From positions 1 through 64,000 of the forward strand of contig NZ_CP011807.3 of assembly GCF_001029105.3 (NCBI RefSeq): 64,000 nucleotides of DNA. The letters are read 5' to 3'. The notes under the pieces were generated by a model. The model was given only the letters and a program-made list of their open reading frames with translations. It was not told the DNA's origin and ran no database searches. The translations under genes were made by a program, and so were the position numbers. Below, in pieces: positions 39,580 to 48,800 of the stretch. Position 1 is the first letter of the stretch, and each line of letters starts with the position of its first letter. Source of the DNA: Pandoraea faecigallinarum (GTDB lineage: Bacteria > Pseudomonadota > Gammaproteobacteria > Burkholderiales > Burkholderiaceae).

Positions 39580-41193
39580 TTACTGCGGCATCTCCTCCTC
39601 GGAGTCGACGCTCGGCGAATGCGCGGTATTGCCTGCGTCGTCAACCTCGCCGCCGATCACACTGATCTCGAACAACGGCTTGCTCGCCTGTGAACGCACT
39701 TCGGGGTCCTCGGGGAAGGTCTTGAGCAGCGGCAGGATGACAGCGCCGCCGATCACGTTGCGACGGCTGTTATCGGCTGGCGACAGACCCCAGAGGTTCT
39801 GGTAGGTCATCGGCACGCTCGCGCCCGCGGGCCCGGCCGGCGTCGCATTTCCCAGATACAGCATGATGTGCCCGTTGATGTGGATCAGCGTCATGAGCGC
39901 ACGGCCACGTTCGGCGAGCGTGCGCAGGCGCGTGTCGATGTCGGCGGCGCGCAGGTCGGTGCGCCGCCCCGCGCGCAACTGGTCGGACGAGTGACGCGGC
40001 AGCCACACGCCGAACGGTGCGAAAAGACTGCGTGTCTCGGCGGAGCAGTCGTTGTAGAACAGTGTGTTGCCCCAGCCGTACGGCCGCCCGATCTGCTGCT
40101 TCATCACCTGCGCCAGATGCCTCGGTGTCAGTGTCCAGGGCATCGGCACGACGCTCGACGCGTCGAGCGCCGTCATGCGGATCTGTGCCCGGCGTCGCAC
40201 ATCGGCCACCGCAAACATCGCCATCTGGCGACCGTCACGCGCCCGTGCGAGCGGCACGTTCGCGCGCACGATGGCGCCCAGATTGCGCGTTGCCGCCTCG
40301 CGCCAGACGGCTACGAACCGCTCGTCGACGGAGGCCACCGTGCGCGCGTCGACCCAGCCGATCAGATCGGGCGAATAGACGAGCAGCCACGCGCCGTCGC
40401 GGCTGTGCGCCAGCGTGTAGACGGGGGTGCCCGGACGCAGCGCGGAGTCTTGCAGGGCATCGAATGGATAGCCCTCGCCCGCCTCGCGAAAATCGTAGAA
40501 CGCCGGGTCGTTGGTTGGCAGCAGGCGCACCAGTGCATTGTCGACGGTGATGCCGCGACGTCGCGGATCGTATGCCCAGTTGGCGTGATCGGCATTGAGT
40601 TGTGCGAGCGCCATGTTCGTTTCGATGGCGCGAATCCATGCGGACGTATGGGGCTGGAAGTTCTCGCCGTACGTCTTGCGAACGCCCGGACGATCGTTGT
40701 CGAAGCGCCGGACGCGGCGGCCTTGCGAATCTGCGAGCTGTGCGGCGCCGGCGGCATCGAGCAGCGAGGTCGCCAGCCACGCGCCGTTCCAGGGCGAAGC
40801 GTCGCGCGGCCCGACACCGAAATAGCGCGCGCGAAAGGCGTCGAATCGCTTCGCCTGTTCCTGCGTGGACAGCAACGGCCGATCGTAGCCGGGGGCGTCG
40901 GGCGGGATCCATCGATCGACGTTCTGATCGTAATGCTCGATGGGGAAGCGGCCCACGTTGTAGCGCGCGGCCGGCGAGGGGGGCGCCGATGACGACGGCG
41001 CGGGCGGTTGCCCGGGCGTACCCGCGCAGGCCGCGAGTACGAGTAAAGACAGGAGGGGCGCGACAGCGGCCGCGCGGCGGCGGTGCCTGCGCGTCGTGGC
41101 CGCGCCGGTTGCCCCGGTATTGCGCTTCACGAAAAAGATCACGGCGAAGATGGCGCGCCGCATCGTGCCGCGTACCGTGAGAATTGCGCCCAT
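39580..41193 (-). CDS. SH3/NlpC-P60 lipoprotein, probable cell wall peptidase
   Basis: A protein of about 537 residues with a basic N-terminus, a hydrophobic stretch ending in the lipobox LVLAAC (Cys about 56), then SH3b-type domains and a C-terminal NlpC/P60 (C40) domain. The catalytic Cys is in YNDCSAET after RPYGWGNTLF, and the His in HINGHIMLYLG. Such enzymes cleave stem peptides of peptidoglycan. The start is uncertain: ATG 41193, ATG 41163 and an internal GTG are all possible, none with a clear ribosome site. The acidic tail ends DSEEEMPQ. Confidence 0.85.
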   Translation of the reverse strand: MGAILTVRGTMRRAIFAVIFFVKRNTGATGAATTRRHRRRAAAVAPLLSLLVLAACAGTPGQPPAPSSSAPPSPAARYNVGRFPIEHYDQNVDRWIPPDAPGYDRPLLSTQEQAKRFDAFRARYFGVGPRDASPWNGAWLATSLLDAAGAAQLADSQGRRVRRFDNDRPGVRKTYGENFQPHTSAWIRAIETNMALAQLNADHANWAYDPRRRGITVDNALVRLLPTNDPAFYDFREAGEGYPFDALQDSALRPGTPVYTLAHSRDGAWLLVYSPDLIGWVDARTVASVDERFVAVWREAATRNLGAIVRANVPLARARDGRQMAMFAVADVRRRAQIRMTALDASSVVPMPWTLTPRHLAQVMKQQIGRPYGWGNTLFYNDCSAETRSLFAPFGVWLPRHSSDQLRAGRRTDLRAADIDTRLRTLAERGRALMTLIHINGHIMLYLGNATPAGPAGASVPMTYQNLWGLSPADNSRRNVIGGAVILPLLKTFPEDPEVRSQASKPLFEISVIGGEVDDAGNTAHSPSVDSEEEMPQ

Positions 41194-41328
41194 GTCGTGC
41201 AAAGGAGAGCCCGAATTTCGTCATGCTACTCCATCGACATGGGCGCCGGATTGAGCGCCGGATTCAGCGCGGTGTTGACGTCTTGCCGGTATGCAGTACC
41301 AGCAGGTCGTGCGCGCCGTCCCCCCGCA

Positions 41329-43806
41329 TCACCAGCGAGCCGTGACGCTTCCGAGCACCGTGCGGCCCGTGCCGTAATAGCACTGTACGGTGGTGTTGCA
41401 TCCCGCGACGTAGGTGCGGTCGAACAGATTGCTCGCATTGAGTTGCACTCGCCAGCGCCAGCCGATGTCGGCGTGCAGCGACGCGTCGACGAGCGTCACG
41501 CTGGCCACCGAAAACGAGTTCGCGCTGTCGCCGGCCGTCTGTCCGATGTAACGGATGCCCGCACCTGCGCCGAGCTTCGCGTCGCCTACGCTGCCGAAGT
41601 TGTAGTCCGCCCACAGCGACGCCATGTTGCGCGGCACGCCATACGGGCGTTTTCCCAAATCGGTGTTGTTGCTGCGCGTCACCTCCACATCCTGATACGT
41701 ATAGCTCGCTACCATGTTGAGCCGGGACGTCAGGCTCATGCGTGCTTCGAGTTCCACGCCGCGTGAGCGCACTTCGCCGGTTTGAATCGTGTTGCGTGTG
41801 TTTGCCGGGTCGGCGGTCGAGACGTTCTGCTGGGTCAGGTTGAAGAGCGACGCCGTGAAGATCGCGTCGGTATTGCGCGGCTGGTACTTCAGGCCGATTT
41901 CGTACTGCTCGCCCGTCGTCGGCAGCAGCGGCGCGCCCGCCAGGTTGGTCGAGAGCGTGGGCAGGAACGACGTCGAGTAGCTGAAATACGGCGACAGACC
42001 GATGGCCGATTCGTACAGCAGGCCGGCGCGCCATGTGAACTTGTTCGGCGTTTGCTCCACCGATGTCCGGGCGATATTGTTGTCGGTCGTCGACCAGGTG
42101 AAGTCTTCCCGGCCGCCGAGCGTGAGATACCAGCGATCCCAGCGAATCTGGTCCTGCAGGTACAGGCCGAGCTGCGTTTGCGTCTGGTCGGTGCTGGTCG
42201 TCGGATTCGCGGGCAGCACGCCTTTCACGCCATAGACCGGTGCGTAGAGGTCGAGCGACGGCGCACTGCCCGTCCACACGCGGTTCAGGAAGCGTTGCGT
42301 CTGAAAGTCCACGCCGCCCACCAGCTTGTGCGCGACGGGGCCGGTTCTCAGGTCGTACTGCACGTTGTTGTCCAACTGCCAGCCGTTGAGGATCGGCGCG
42401 GCCTGATACGCGGTGCGCTGGTACGTGCGCTGGTCGGCGAGCAACGCGGTTCCGTAGATCGACTTGTAGTCGAGATCCATGTGCGTGAAGCGTGCGGTCG
42501 AGCGCAATTGCAGGGCGTCGTTCACGCGATGTTCGAAGCGGTAGCCGGTGGCGACCTGTGTCTTGCGGTAACGGTCGAACGACGGATCGCCCGTGAGCAG
42601 TTCGCGATCGATGCGTCCCCAGCGCGACGGGTTCACCATGCCGAGCGCCGGGCCATAGCTGACCGATGACCCCATGTTGTCCTGCATGTAATTGACGAAC
42701 CACGTAAAGCTCGTTTGCGCGTTCGGCCGCCAGGTGATCGAGGGCTGAATCATGAGCCGGTCGTCGCTCACGTTATCGGTCTGGGCGTTCGACATCCGGC
42801 CGAGTCCCGTGATGCGATACAGCAGGGTGCCGTCTTCATTGGCCGGGCCGGTCATGTCGACGCGCAACTGCCGGCGATCGAACGTGCCGTAATCGATGCC
42901 GATCTCACGATACGGCTCCGCGCTCGGGGCCTTGCTCACCAGGTTGACGAGGCCGCCGAGGTTGCCCGCGCCGTAGAGAATCGAGCTTGGGCCGCGCAGC
43001 ACTTCCACGCGTTCGAGCGTGTACGGATCGACACGCACGGCCGCATAGCTGCCCGGGCGGTTGGCGATCTGCGGCACGCGCAGTCCATCCCAATAGACGT
43101 CGGCATTAAAGCCGCGAATGTAGAACCAGTCCGCTCGCGTGTCGCTGCCATAGGGGTCGGCGTTCACGCCGGCGGCGTACTTCAGTGCGTCGGTGACGGT
43201 CTGCACGGCCTGATCGTTTATCTGATCGCGCGGGATCACACTGATCGACTGTGACGTCTGCATGATCGAGGTGTCCGACTTCGTCGCGGTGTCGCTGCGG
43301 GTGGCCACGTAACCGACGACCGGGCCGCGTGCCACGTCGCGTTCCGCGCGGGCGTTCACGGTGGTCTGCGGCAGGGCGACGGCAGGCCCCGAGTCCGCAC
43401 TGCCGGCAGCGTTGGGGCCGGGCGCGACGATGTAGCCGCCGTTGGGCTGGCCGGTGGCCTGCAGGCCGGTCCCTTCGATCAGAAGGGCGAGCGCGAGCGA
43501 CGGCGTGTAGGTGCCCGACACGCCTGCGGTGCGCTTGTCGGCGATTTGCGCGGCGTCGTAGGAAATCATCAGGCCGGTCTGCTGCGCGAAGGCGACGAGT
43601 CCCTGTTGCAGCGAGCCTGCGGGAATATGCAGCGACTGCGCGGCGCGCGCGGTGGTGGCGGACGACGCGGGCGTGCCAGGCTGGGCCTGCGCCTGCGACG
43701 CGGTGATCGCTGCAGCGGCGAACCATGTGCCGGCGGCGAGCGCGATCGCCCGGCGGGCGGTGACGGTTTCAGCACGCACGCGCGTGGGGCTGACGTGAGA
43801 AGACAT
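41329..43806 (-). CDS. TonB-dependent siderophore receptor with STN domain
   Basis: An 825-residue outer-membrane receptor. It has a signal peptide, a secretin/TonB N-terminal (STN) domain (about 60-115: IPAGSLQQGLVAFAQQTGLMISYD) that contacts FecR for surface signalling, a plug domain (SISVIPRDQINDQ, RVEVLRGPSSILYGAGNLGGLVNLV) and a beta barrel ending in W (VLGSVTARW). It belongs to the FpvA/FoxA-like siderophore group. ATG 43806 is preceded by AAGGAA. It is the third gene of the FecI-FecR-receptor unit. The ligand is not predictable. Confidence 0.94.
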   Translation of the reverse strand: MSSHVSPTRVRAETVTARRAIALAAGTWFAAAAITASQAQAQPGTPASSATTARAAQSLHIPAGSLQQGLVAFAQQTGLMISYDAAQIADKRTAGVSGTYTPSLALALLIEGTGLQATGQPNGGYIVAPGPNAAGSADSGPAVALPQTTVNARAERDVARGPVVGYVATRSDTATKSDTSIMQTSQSISVIPRDQINDQAVQTVTDALKYAAGVNADPYGSDTRADWFYIRGFNADVYWDGLRVPQIANRPGSYAAVRVDPYTLERVEVLRGPSSILYGAGNLGGLVNLVSKAPSAEPYREIGIDYGTFDRRQLRVDMTGPANEDGTLLYRITGLGRMSNAQTDNVSDDRLMIQPSITWRPNAQTSFTWFVNYMQDNMGSSVSYGPALGMVNPSRWGRIDRELLTGDPSFDRYRKTQVATGYRFEHRVNDALQLRSTARFTHMDLDYKSIYGTALLADQRTYQRTAYQAAPILNGWQLDNNVQYDLRTGPVAHKLVGGVDFQTQRFLNRVWTGSAPSLDLYAPVYGVKGVLPANPTTSTDQTQTQLGLYLQDQIRWDRWYLTLGGREDFTWSTTDNNIARTSVEQTPNKFTWRAGLLYESAIGLSPYFSYSTSFLPTLSTNLAGAPLLPTTGEQYEIGLKYQPRNTDAIFTASLFNLTQQNVSTADPANTRNTIQTGEVRSRGVELEARMSLTSRLNMVASYTYQDVEVTRSNNTDLGKRPYGVPRNMASLWADYNFGSVGDAKLGAGAGIRYIGQTAGDSANSFSVASVTLVDASLHADIGWRWRVQLNASNLFDRTYVAGCNTTVQCYYGTGRTVLGSVTARW

Positions 43807-43930
43807 GACGGCGGATTCCTTTCGTTGGAGCATCGAAACATCGAAATGGGCTTTCCTGTCTATGCCCCGCGAGATTCGAAAACCCCTCATTCGACGTCAC
43901 AATTTCCGGCGTGCCGACGCCTCGGCCGTT

Positions 43931-45022
43931 TCAGGTGTGTGTGCGCTCGCCGCCGATGGCGCGCAATGTGGGTGAGCCGGACGAGTTCGGCAGGCCATCC
44001 GCCGATCGGCCGGTGCGTGTGCCGGGCTGAAGGCGCACGAACCAGCGGGTGTAGCGCTGGACTGCCACCGGCAACGTGCGCGCGAGCATGTCGAGGACAC
44101 GGTCGGTGTCGTCGACCGGATAGATGCCGGACACGCGCAGCCCCGCCACTTCTGGGGCGCATCCGAGGTGGCCGCGCCGGTATCGGCCCAGTTCGGTGAG
44201 GAAATCGCCGAGCGGCATCGCGTGCACGACGAGCATGCCCTGCGTCCATGCCGCTGCGGCGTTGGCGACGCCCGCATCGTCGAAGCGTGAGCGAAGCGCC
44301 GTGGCGTCGAAGGTCGCGCCCTGCCCCGCGGATAGCACCGCGGCGGCATCGGCGCGTTTGGCCGGCACGACTCGCACGGCACCCTCGAGTACCGCGACGG
44401 CGGCGCTGTCGTCATGCTCGCGCACCACGAAACGCGTGCCGAGCGCCTGAAGGCTGCCGTGCGATGTATCGACGAAGAACGGGCGGTGTCCATGATCGGC
44501 GTCGGCACCGGTGGTGATGGCGATCTCGCCGCGCACGAGGCGCAGGCGGCGCACGTCCTGCGAGAACTGCATGTCGACGGCGGAATCCGTGTTGAGTGCG
44601 AGAACGGTGCCATCGGCAAGCTGTACGGTACGTCGTTCGCCGATGCCGGTGTTCAGATCCGCCCGCCACGCGCGCACGGCATTCGAATCGCTCGCCGACC
44701 AGACGGCGCCGGTCACGCCTGCGACGGCCATCAGTCCGAGCAGGCGGCGCCGGCCCGGATTGGCGCGTGCGCGTATGAGCGTTCGGTGTGCGAGCAGCGG
44801 GGGAATCGTCCGAAGATGCGTGCCGAATTCGACGAGACGCTGCCACGCGAGGGCGTGTCGCGGGTCGGCATCGTGCCAGTGTTGCCATTCGGCCCGGGTC
44901 GCGGCGCGCGCCCGGACGTCGACGTCGGGGTCGGCATCGGCGGCTTGCAGACGCACGAACCATTCGGTTGCCGCCAGCGTAATGGCTTCCGGCAGCGGGG
45001 CCGGGGGGATCGCGTGACTCAT
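43931..45022 (-). CDS. FecR-family anti-sigma/transducer protein
   Basis: A 363-residue inner-membrane transducer: a cytoplasmic DUF4880 segment (LAATEWFVRLQAADAD, WQHWHDADPRHALAWQRL), one membrane helix near 100-115 (LLGLMAVAGVTGAVWS), and a periplasmic FecR domain (RRTVQLADGTVLALNTDSAVD, LVRGEIAITT, GTRFVVREHDD). It relays receptor occupancy to the ECF sigma factor. ATG 45022 overlaps the stop of the sigma gene, so the two are translationally coupled. Confidence 0.94.
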   Translation of the reverse strand: MSHAIPPAPLPEAITLAATEWFVRLQAADADPDVDVRARAATRAEWQHWHDADPRHALAWQRLVEFGTHLRTIPPLLAHRTLIRARANPGRRRLLGLMAVAGVTGAVWSASDSNAVRAWRADLNTGIGERRTVQLADGTVLALNTDSAVDMQFSQDVRRLRLVRGEIAITTGADADHGHRPFFVDTSHGSLQALGTRFVVREHDDSAAVAVLEGAVRVVPAKRADAAAVLSAGQGATFDATALRSRFDDAGVANAAAAWTQGMLVVHAMPLGDFLTELGRYRRGHLGCAPEVAGLRVSGIYPVDDTDRVLDMLARTLPVAVQRYTRWFVRLQPGTRTGRSADGLPNSSGSPTLRAIGGERTHT

Positions 45023-45555
45023 GCGGACGTTCCCCCGAAGCAACAGGCGTGGAGCGCTTTGACGATATGGCGCTGCACGGTGGCGATGGAGATGCCGACG
45101 GACTGCGCGATCTCGCGTTGGCCGAGGCCGTCGAGCTGCGACATGAGAAAGACACGGCGCACGACAGGCGGCAGGCCGTCGAGGCGGCGGTCGATGTCGA
45201 TGAGCGTCTGAAGCACGATGGCGCGGGTTTCGGGATCGGGCGCGACGGCCTCGGGCTGGGCGGCGAGCGCTTCGAGATAGGCGGCTTCGATCTTGCGATG
45301 GCGGTGCAGGTTGGCGACGAGTCCTTGCGCGACGACGGTGAGAAAAGCACGCGGCTCGCGAGGGCAGACCGGCGTGTCCTTGCTGAGCAGGCGCACGAAG
45401 GTGTCATGGGCGAGGTCTGCGGCGTCGCCGTGGTTGCCGAGTTTGCGGTGCAGCCAGTTGCGCAGCCAGCCGTGATGGTCGTGATAGAGCGCCGTCACGC
45501 CGGATGCCTCGGCGCGTGCATGGTCTTGGCGTCCCCCGTTGTCGTCACGCATCAT
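45019..45555 (-). CDS. FecI-like ECF sigma factor
   Basis: A 178-residue ECF sigma-70 factor that should direct transcription of the downstream receptor gene. Region 2 is GWLRNWLHRKLGNHGDAADLAHDTFVRLL and region 4 is LPPVVRRVFLMSQLDGLGQREIAQSVGISIATVQRHIVKAL. A Fur box lies 56 bp upstream of its start, so the unit should be induced by iron limitation. Confidence 0.94.
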   Translation of the reverse strand: MMRDDNGGRQDHARAEASGVTALYHDHHGWLRNWLHRKLGNHGDAADLAHDTFVRLLSKDTPVCPREPRAFLTVVAQGLVANLHRHRKIEAAYLEALAAQPEAVAPDPETRAIVLQTLIDIDRRLDGLPPVVRRVFLMSQLDGLGQREIAQSVGISIATVQRHIVKALHACCFGGTSA

Positions 45556-45610
45556 GGTGGTGGCTTGGCTGCTTCGGCACGCAACCGTCGCTGATCTAGC
45601 CGCTTTTCAG

Positions 45611-45629
45611 GTTAATGATAATCATTCGC
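45611..45629. promoter_or_regulatory. Fur box upstream of fecI-like gene
   Basis: The centre AATGATAATCATT (45614-45626) is a perfect palindrome about A20 and matches the middle of the 19-bp Fur consensus GATAATGATAATCATTATC. It is 56 bp upstream of the ECF sigma gene. Confidence 0.85.
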
Positions 45630-45723
45630 ATCATATCATGACCTATCGTGCGGTGACGCTTTCGGAGGGATCTGGCCGGGGGCGTGGAATTAAAACCACC
45701 CCGAGCATGGGAATGGATGGGTG

Positions 45724-45739
45724 CTGTACAAACATACAG
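45724..45739. promoter_or_regulatory. LexA (SOS) box upstream of uvrA
   Basis: CTGTACAAACATACAG fits the LexA consensus CTGT-N8-ACAG exactly. It lies 113 bp upstream of the uvrA start, so this gene is probably DNA-damage inducible. Confidence 0.82.
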
Positions 45740-45852
45740 TACAATCGTTGCGTGCCGGGCGACGTATGGATGCTGTCAGCGACTGTCGTATCGGCCTGAT
45801 AGAGTAGTGACCCCAAGGCGCGTATGCGCTCTCCCGTCTGCCCAGAGACCAA

Positions 45853-48800
45853 GTGGATAAGCCCTCCAAACCCGATCCGTCGGCCGGCCACGCCATCCGT
45901 ATTCGTGGCGCCCGCCAGCACAACCTCAAGAACCTCGACGTCGATCTCCAGACCGGCGAGATGACGGTCGTGACCGGTCCGTCCGGTTCCGGCAAGTCGA
46001 GTCTGGTGTTCGACACGCTGTTCGCCGAAGGCCAGCGGCGCTATGTCGAGACCTTCAGTGCCTACGCGCGTCAGTTCCTCGACCGCATGGACCGTCCGCA
46101 GGTCGACCATGTGGAGGGCGTGCCGCCCGCCATTGCCATCGATCAGACCAACCCCGTGCGCAGCTCGCGCTCGACGGTCGGTACGATGACCGAACTCAAC
46201 GACCACCTCAAGCTGCTGTTCGCCCGTGCGGCCGCATTGTTCGATCGCGAGACGGCGCAGCCGGTGCGTCACGACACCCCCGAGACGATCTACGCCGATC
46301 TGATGGCGCGCACCGCGCAGAGCGATCCGCGCCTGGTCCTCACGTTTCCGGTGGAACTGCCCGGCACGGTCACGCCAGACGAAGTCGAGCAATGGCTTTC
46401 GGCGTCCGGCTACACGCGCGTGCAGGCCGAGCGCGAAGTCGCGACCGCGCAGGGCTCGCGCAAGGTGCTCGACGTCGTGGCCGACCGGTTTCGTTTGCAG
46501 AACACCGAGAAGGCACGAGCGATGGAAGCCATCGAGTCGTCGCTCAAACGCGGTCGTGCGCGCCTGAATGTCTACGTGCTGGCCGACGAGGGCGAGCCGG
46601 AAATCTGGCGCTATTCGCAGGACCTGCATTGTCCCGACAGCGATCTGCACTACGCCGATCCGCAACCTGCGCTCTTCTCGTTTAATTCCGCCTACGGCGC
46701 CTGCGAAGCCTGCCGCGGTTTCGGCCGGGTGATCGGCGTCGATCTGGGGCTGGTGATTCCCGACGAGCGCAAGACGCTGCGCGGCGGCGCGGTCAAGACC
46801 ATTCAGACGCCCGCGTGGAAGGAGATTCAGGACGACTTGCTGGAGTATGCCGGCAAGGCCGGGATTCCGCGCGATACGCCCTGGTCGAAGCTCTCGCCCG
46901 AGCATCGCGAGTGGGTCATTGAAGGCGACCCCGACTGGCGCGGCGAATGGAACAAGCAGTGGTACGGCATTCGTCGCTTCTTCGGCTATCTGGAGTCGAA
47001 GGCGTACAAGATGCATATCCGTGTGCTGCTCTCGAAGTACCGCAGCTACACCACGTGTGAGACTTGCGGCGGTGCGCGCCTGAAAACGGAAGGTCTGCTG
47101 TGGCGACTCGGCTCGAAGGAGAACGCCGATGCCGTTCTGCCTCCCGCACAACGCTTCATGCCGCGCGGGGTGTCCTGGTCGCGCGAGCAGCTCGAAGCGC
47201 TGCCCGGCCTGACCATGCACGACCTGATGCTCATGCCGATCACACGGGTGCGTCAGTTCTTCGATTCGCTCACGCTTGCGTCCGGCCTGCTCGACGACGC
47301 GCTCAAGCTGTTGCAGGAGGAAGTCGGCACGCGTCTTAAGTATCTGTGCGACGTCGGCATCGGCTATCTCACGCTCGATCGCCAGAGCCGCACGCTCTCG
47401 GGCGGCGAGGTGCAGCGTATCAATCTGACGACGGCGCTCGGTACGTCGCTCGTCAACACACTGTTCGTCCTCGACGAGCCGAGCATCGGCCTGCATCCGC
47501 GCGACATGGATCGCATCGTGGCCGCCATGCACCGTCTGCGCGACGCGGGCAACACGCTCGTCGTGGTCGAGCACGACCCGGCGGTGATGCTCGCTGCGGA
47601 CCGCGTCATCGACATGGGGCCCGGGCCGGGCGAGCGCGGTGGCCAGATCGTTTTCGACGGCACGCCGGAAGACGTGCGCCGGGCCGACACGCTCACCGGC
47701 AGCTATCTCGGGGGGCGCAAGCACGTCGCGAATGCGTCGAACTGGCGCGCCCGGCCCGTCGATGACGCCACCCCGCGCCTCACGCTGACCGGCGCGCGCG
47801 AGCACAATCTCAAGCGCGTCGACGTCGACATTCCGCTCGGCCGCCTCGTGTGTGTGACCGGCGTTTCCGGTTCCGGCAAGTCGACATTGGTGCAGGACAT
47901 TCTGAGCCCCGCACTGGCCCGTCACTTCGGCGACCCCACCGAAGCGCCGGGTGCGCACGACGAACTGATCGGTGCGGAGCAATTGTCGGGCGTGGTGTTC
48001 GTCGACCAGTCGCCCATCGGCAAGACGGCGCGCTCGAACCCGGCAAGCTATGTCGGCGCGTTCGACGAGATTCGCAAATTGTTCGCCGCCGAACCGCTCG
48101 CGCTGCAACGCGGCTACAACGCGAGCACGTTCAGCTTCAACTCCGGTAACGGGCGTTGCCCGACGTGCGGAGGCTCGGGCTTCGAGCACGTGGAGATGCA
48201 ATTCCTGAGCGACGTGTATCTGCGCTGCCCGGATTGCGACGGCAAGCGGTATCGCGCCGAAGTCCTGGATGTGAAGATTCAACGTGCCGTGCCCGGCGAG
48301 GCGATGCGCGAACTGAGCGTGTCGGACGTACTCGAACTGACGGTCAACGAAGCCGTCAAGCTGTTCTCGTCGGATCGCGACGTGCGGCGCGTATTGCAGC
48401 CGATCGTCGACGTCGGCCTCGAATACGTGAAGCTCGGCCAACCCGTGCCGACGCTCTCGGGCGGCGAAGCGCAGCGTCTCAAGCTCGCCGGTTTTCTCGC
48501 GGAGGCCGCGCAGAAGAAGACGGCGAGCGGCCAGAAAGTGGCGCATCGCGGTCGTCTCTTCATTTTCGACGAACCCACGACCGGCCTGCACTTCGACGAC
48601 ATCGCCAAGCTGATGCGCGCCTTCGGCAAGCTGCTCGACGGCGGCAACTCGCTGCTCGTCATCGAACACAATCTGGACGTGGTACGCGCTGCGGACTGGA
48701 TCATCGATCTGGGACCGGAGGGCGGCGAAGGCGGCGGCGAAGTGCTGTGCGCCGGCACGCTCGCGCACGTTCTCGCGTGCGAGGGCTCGCACACGGGGCG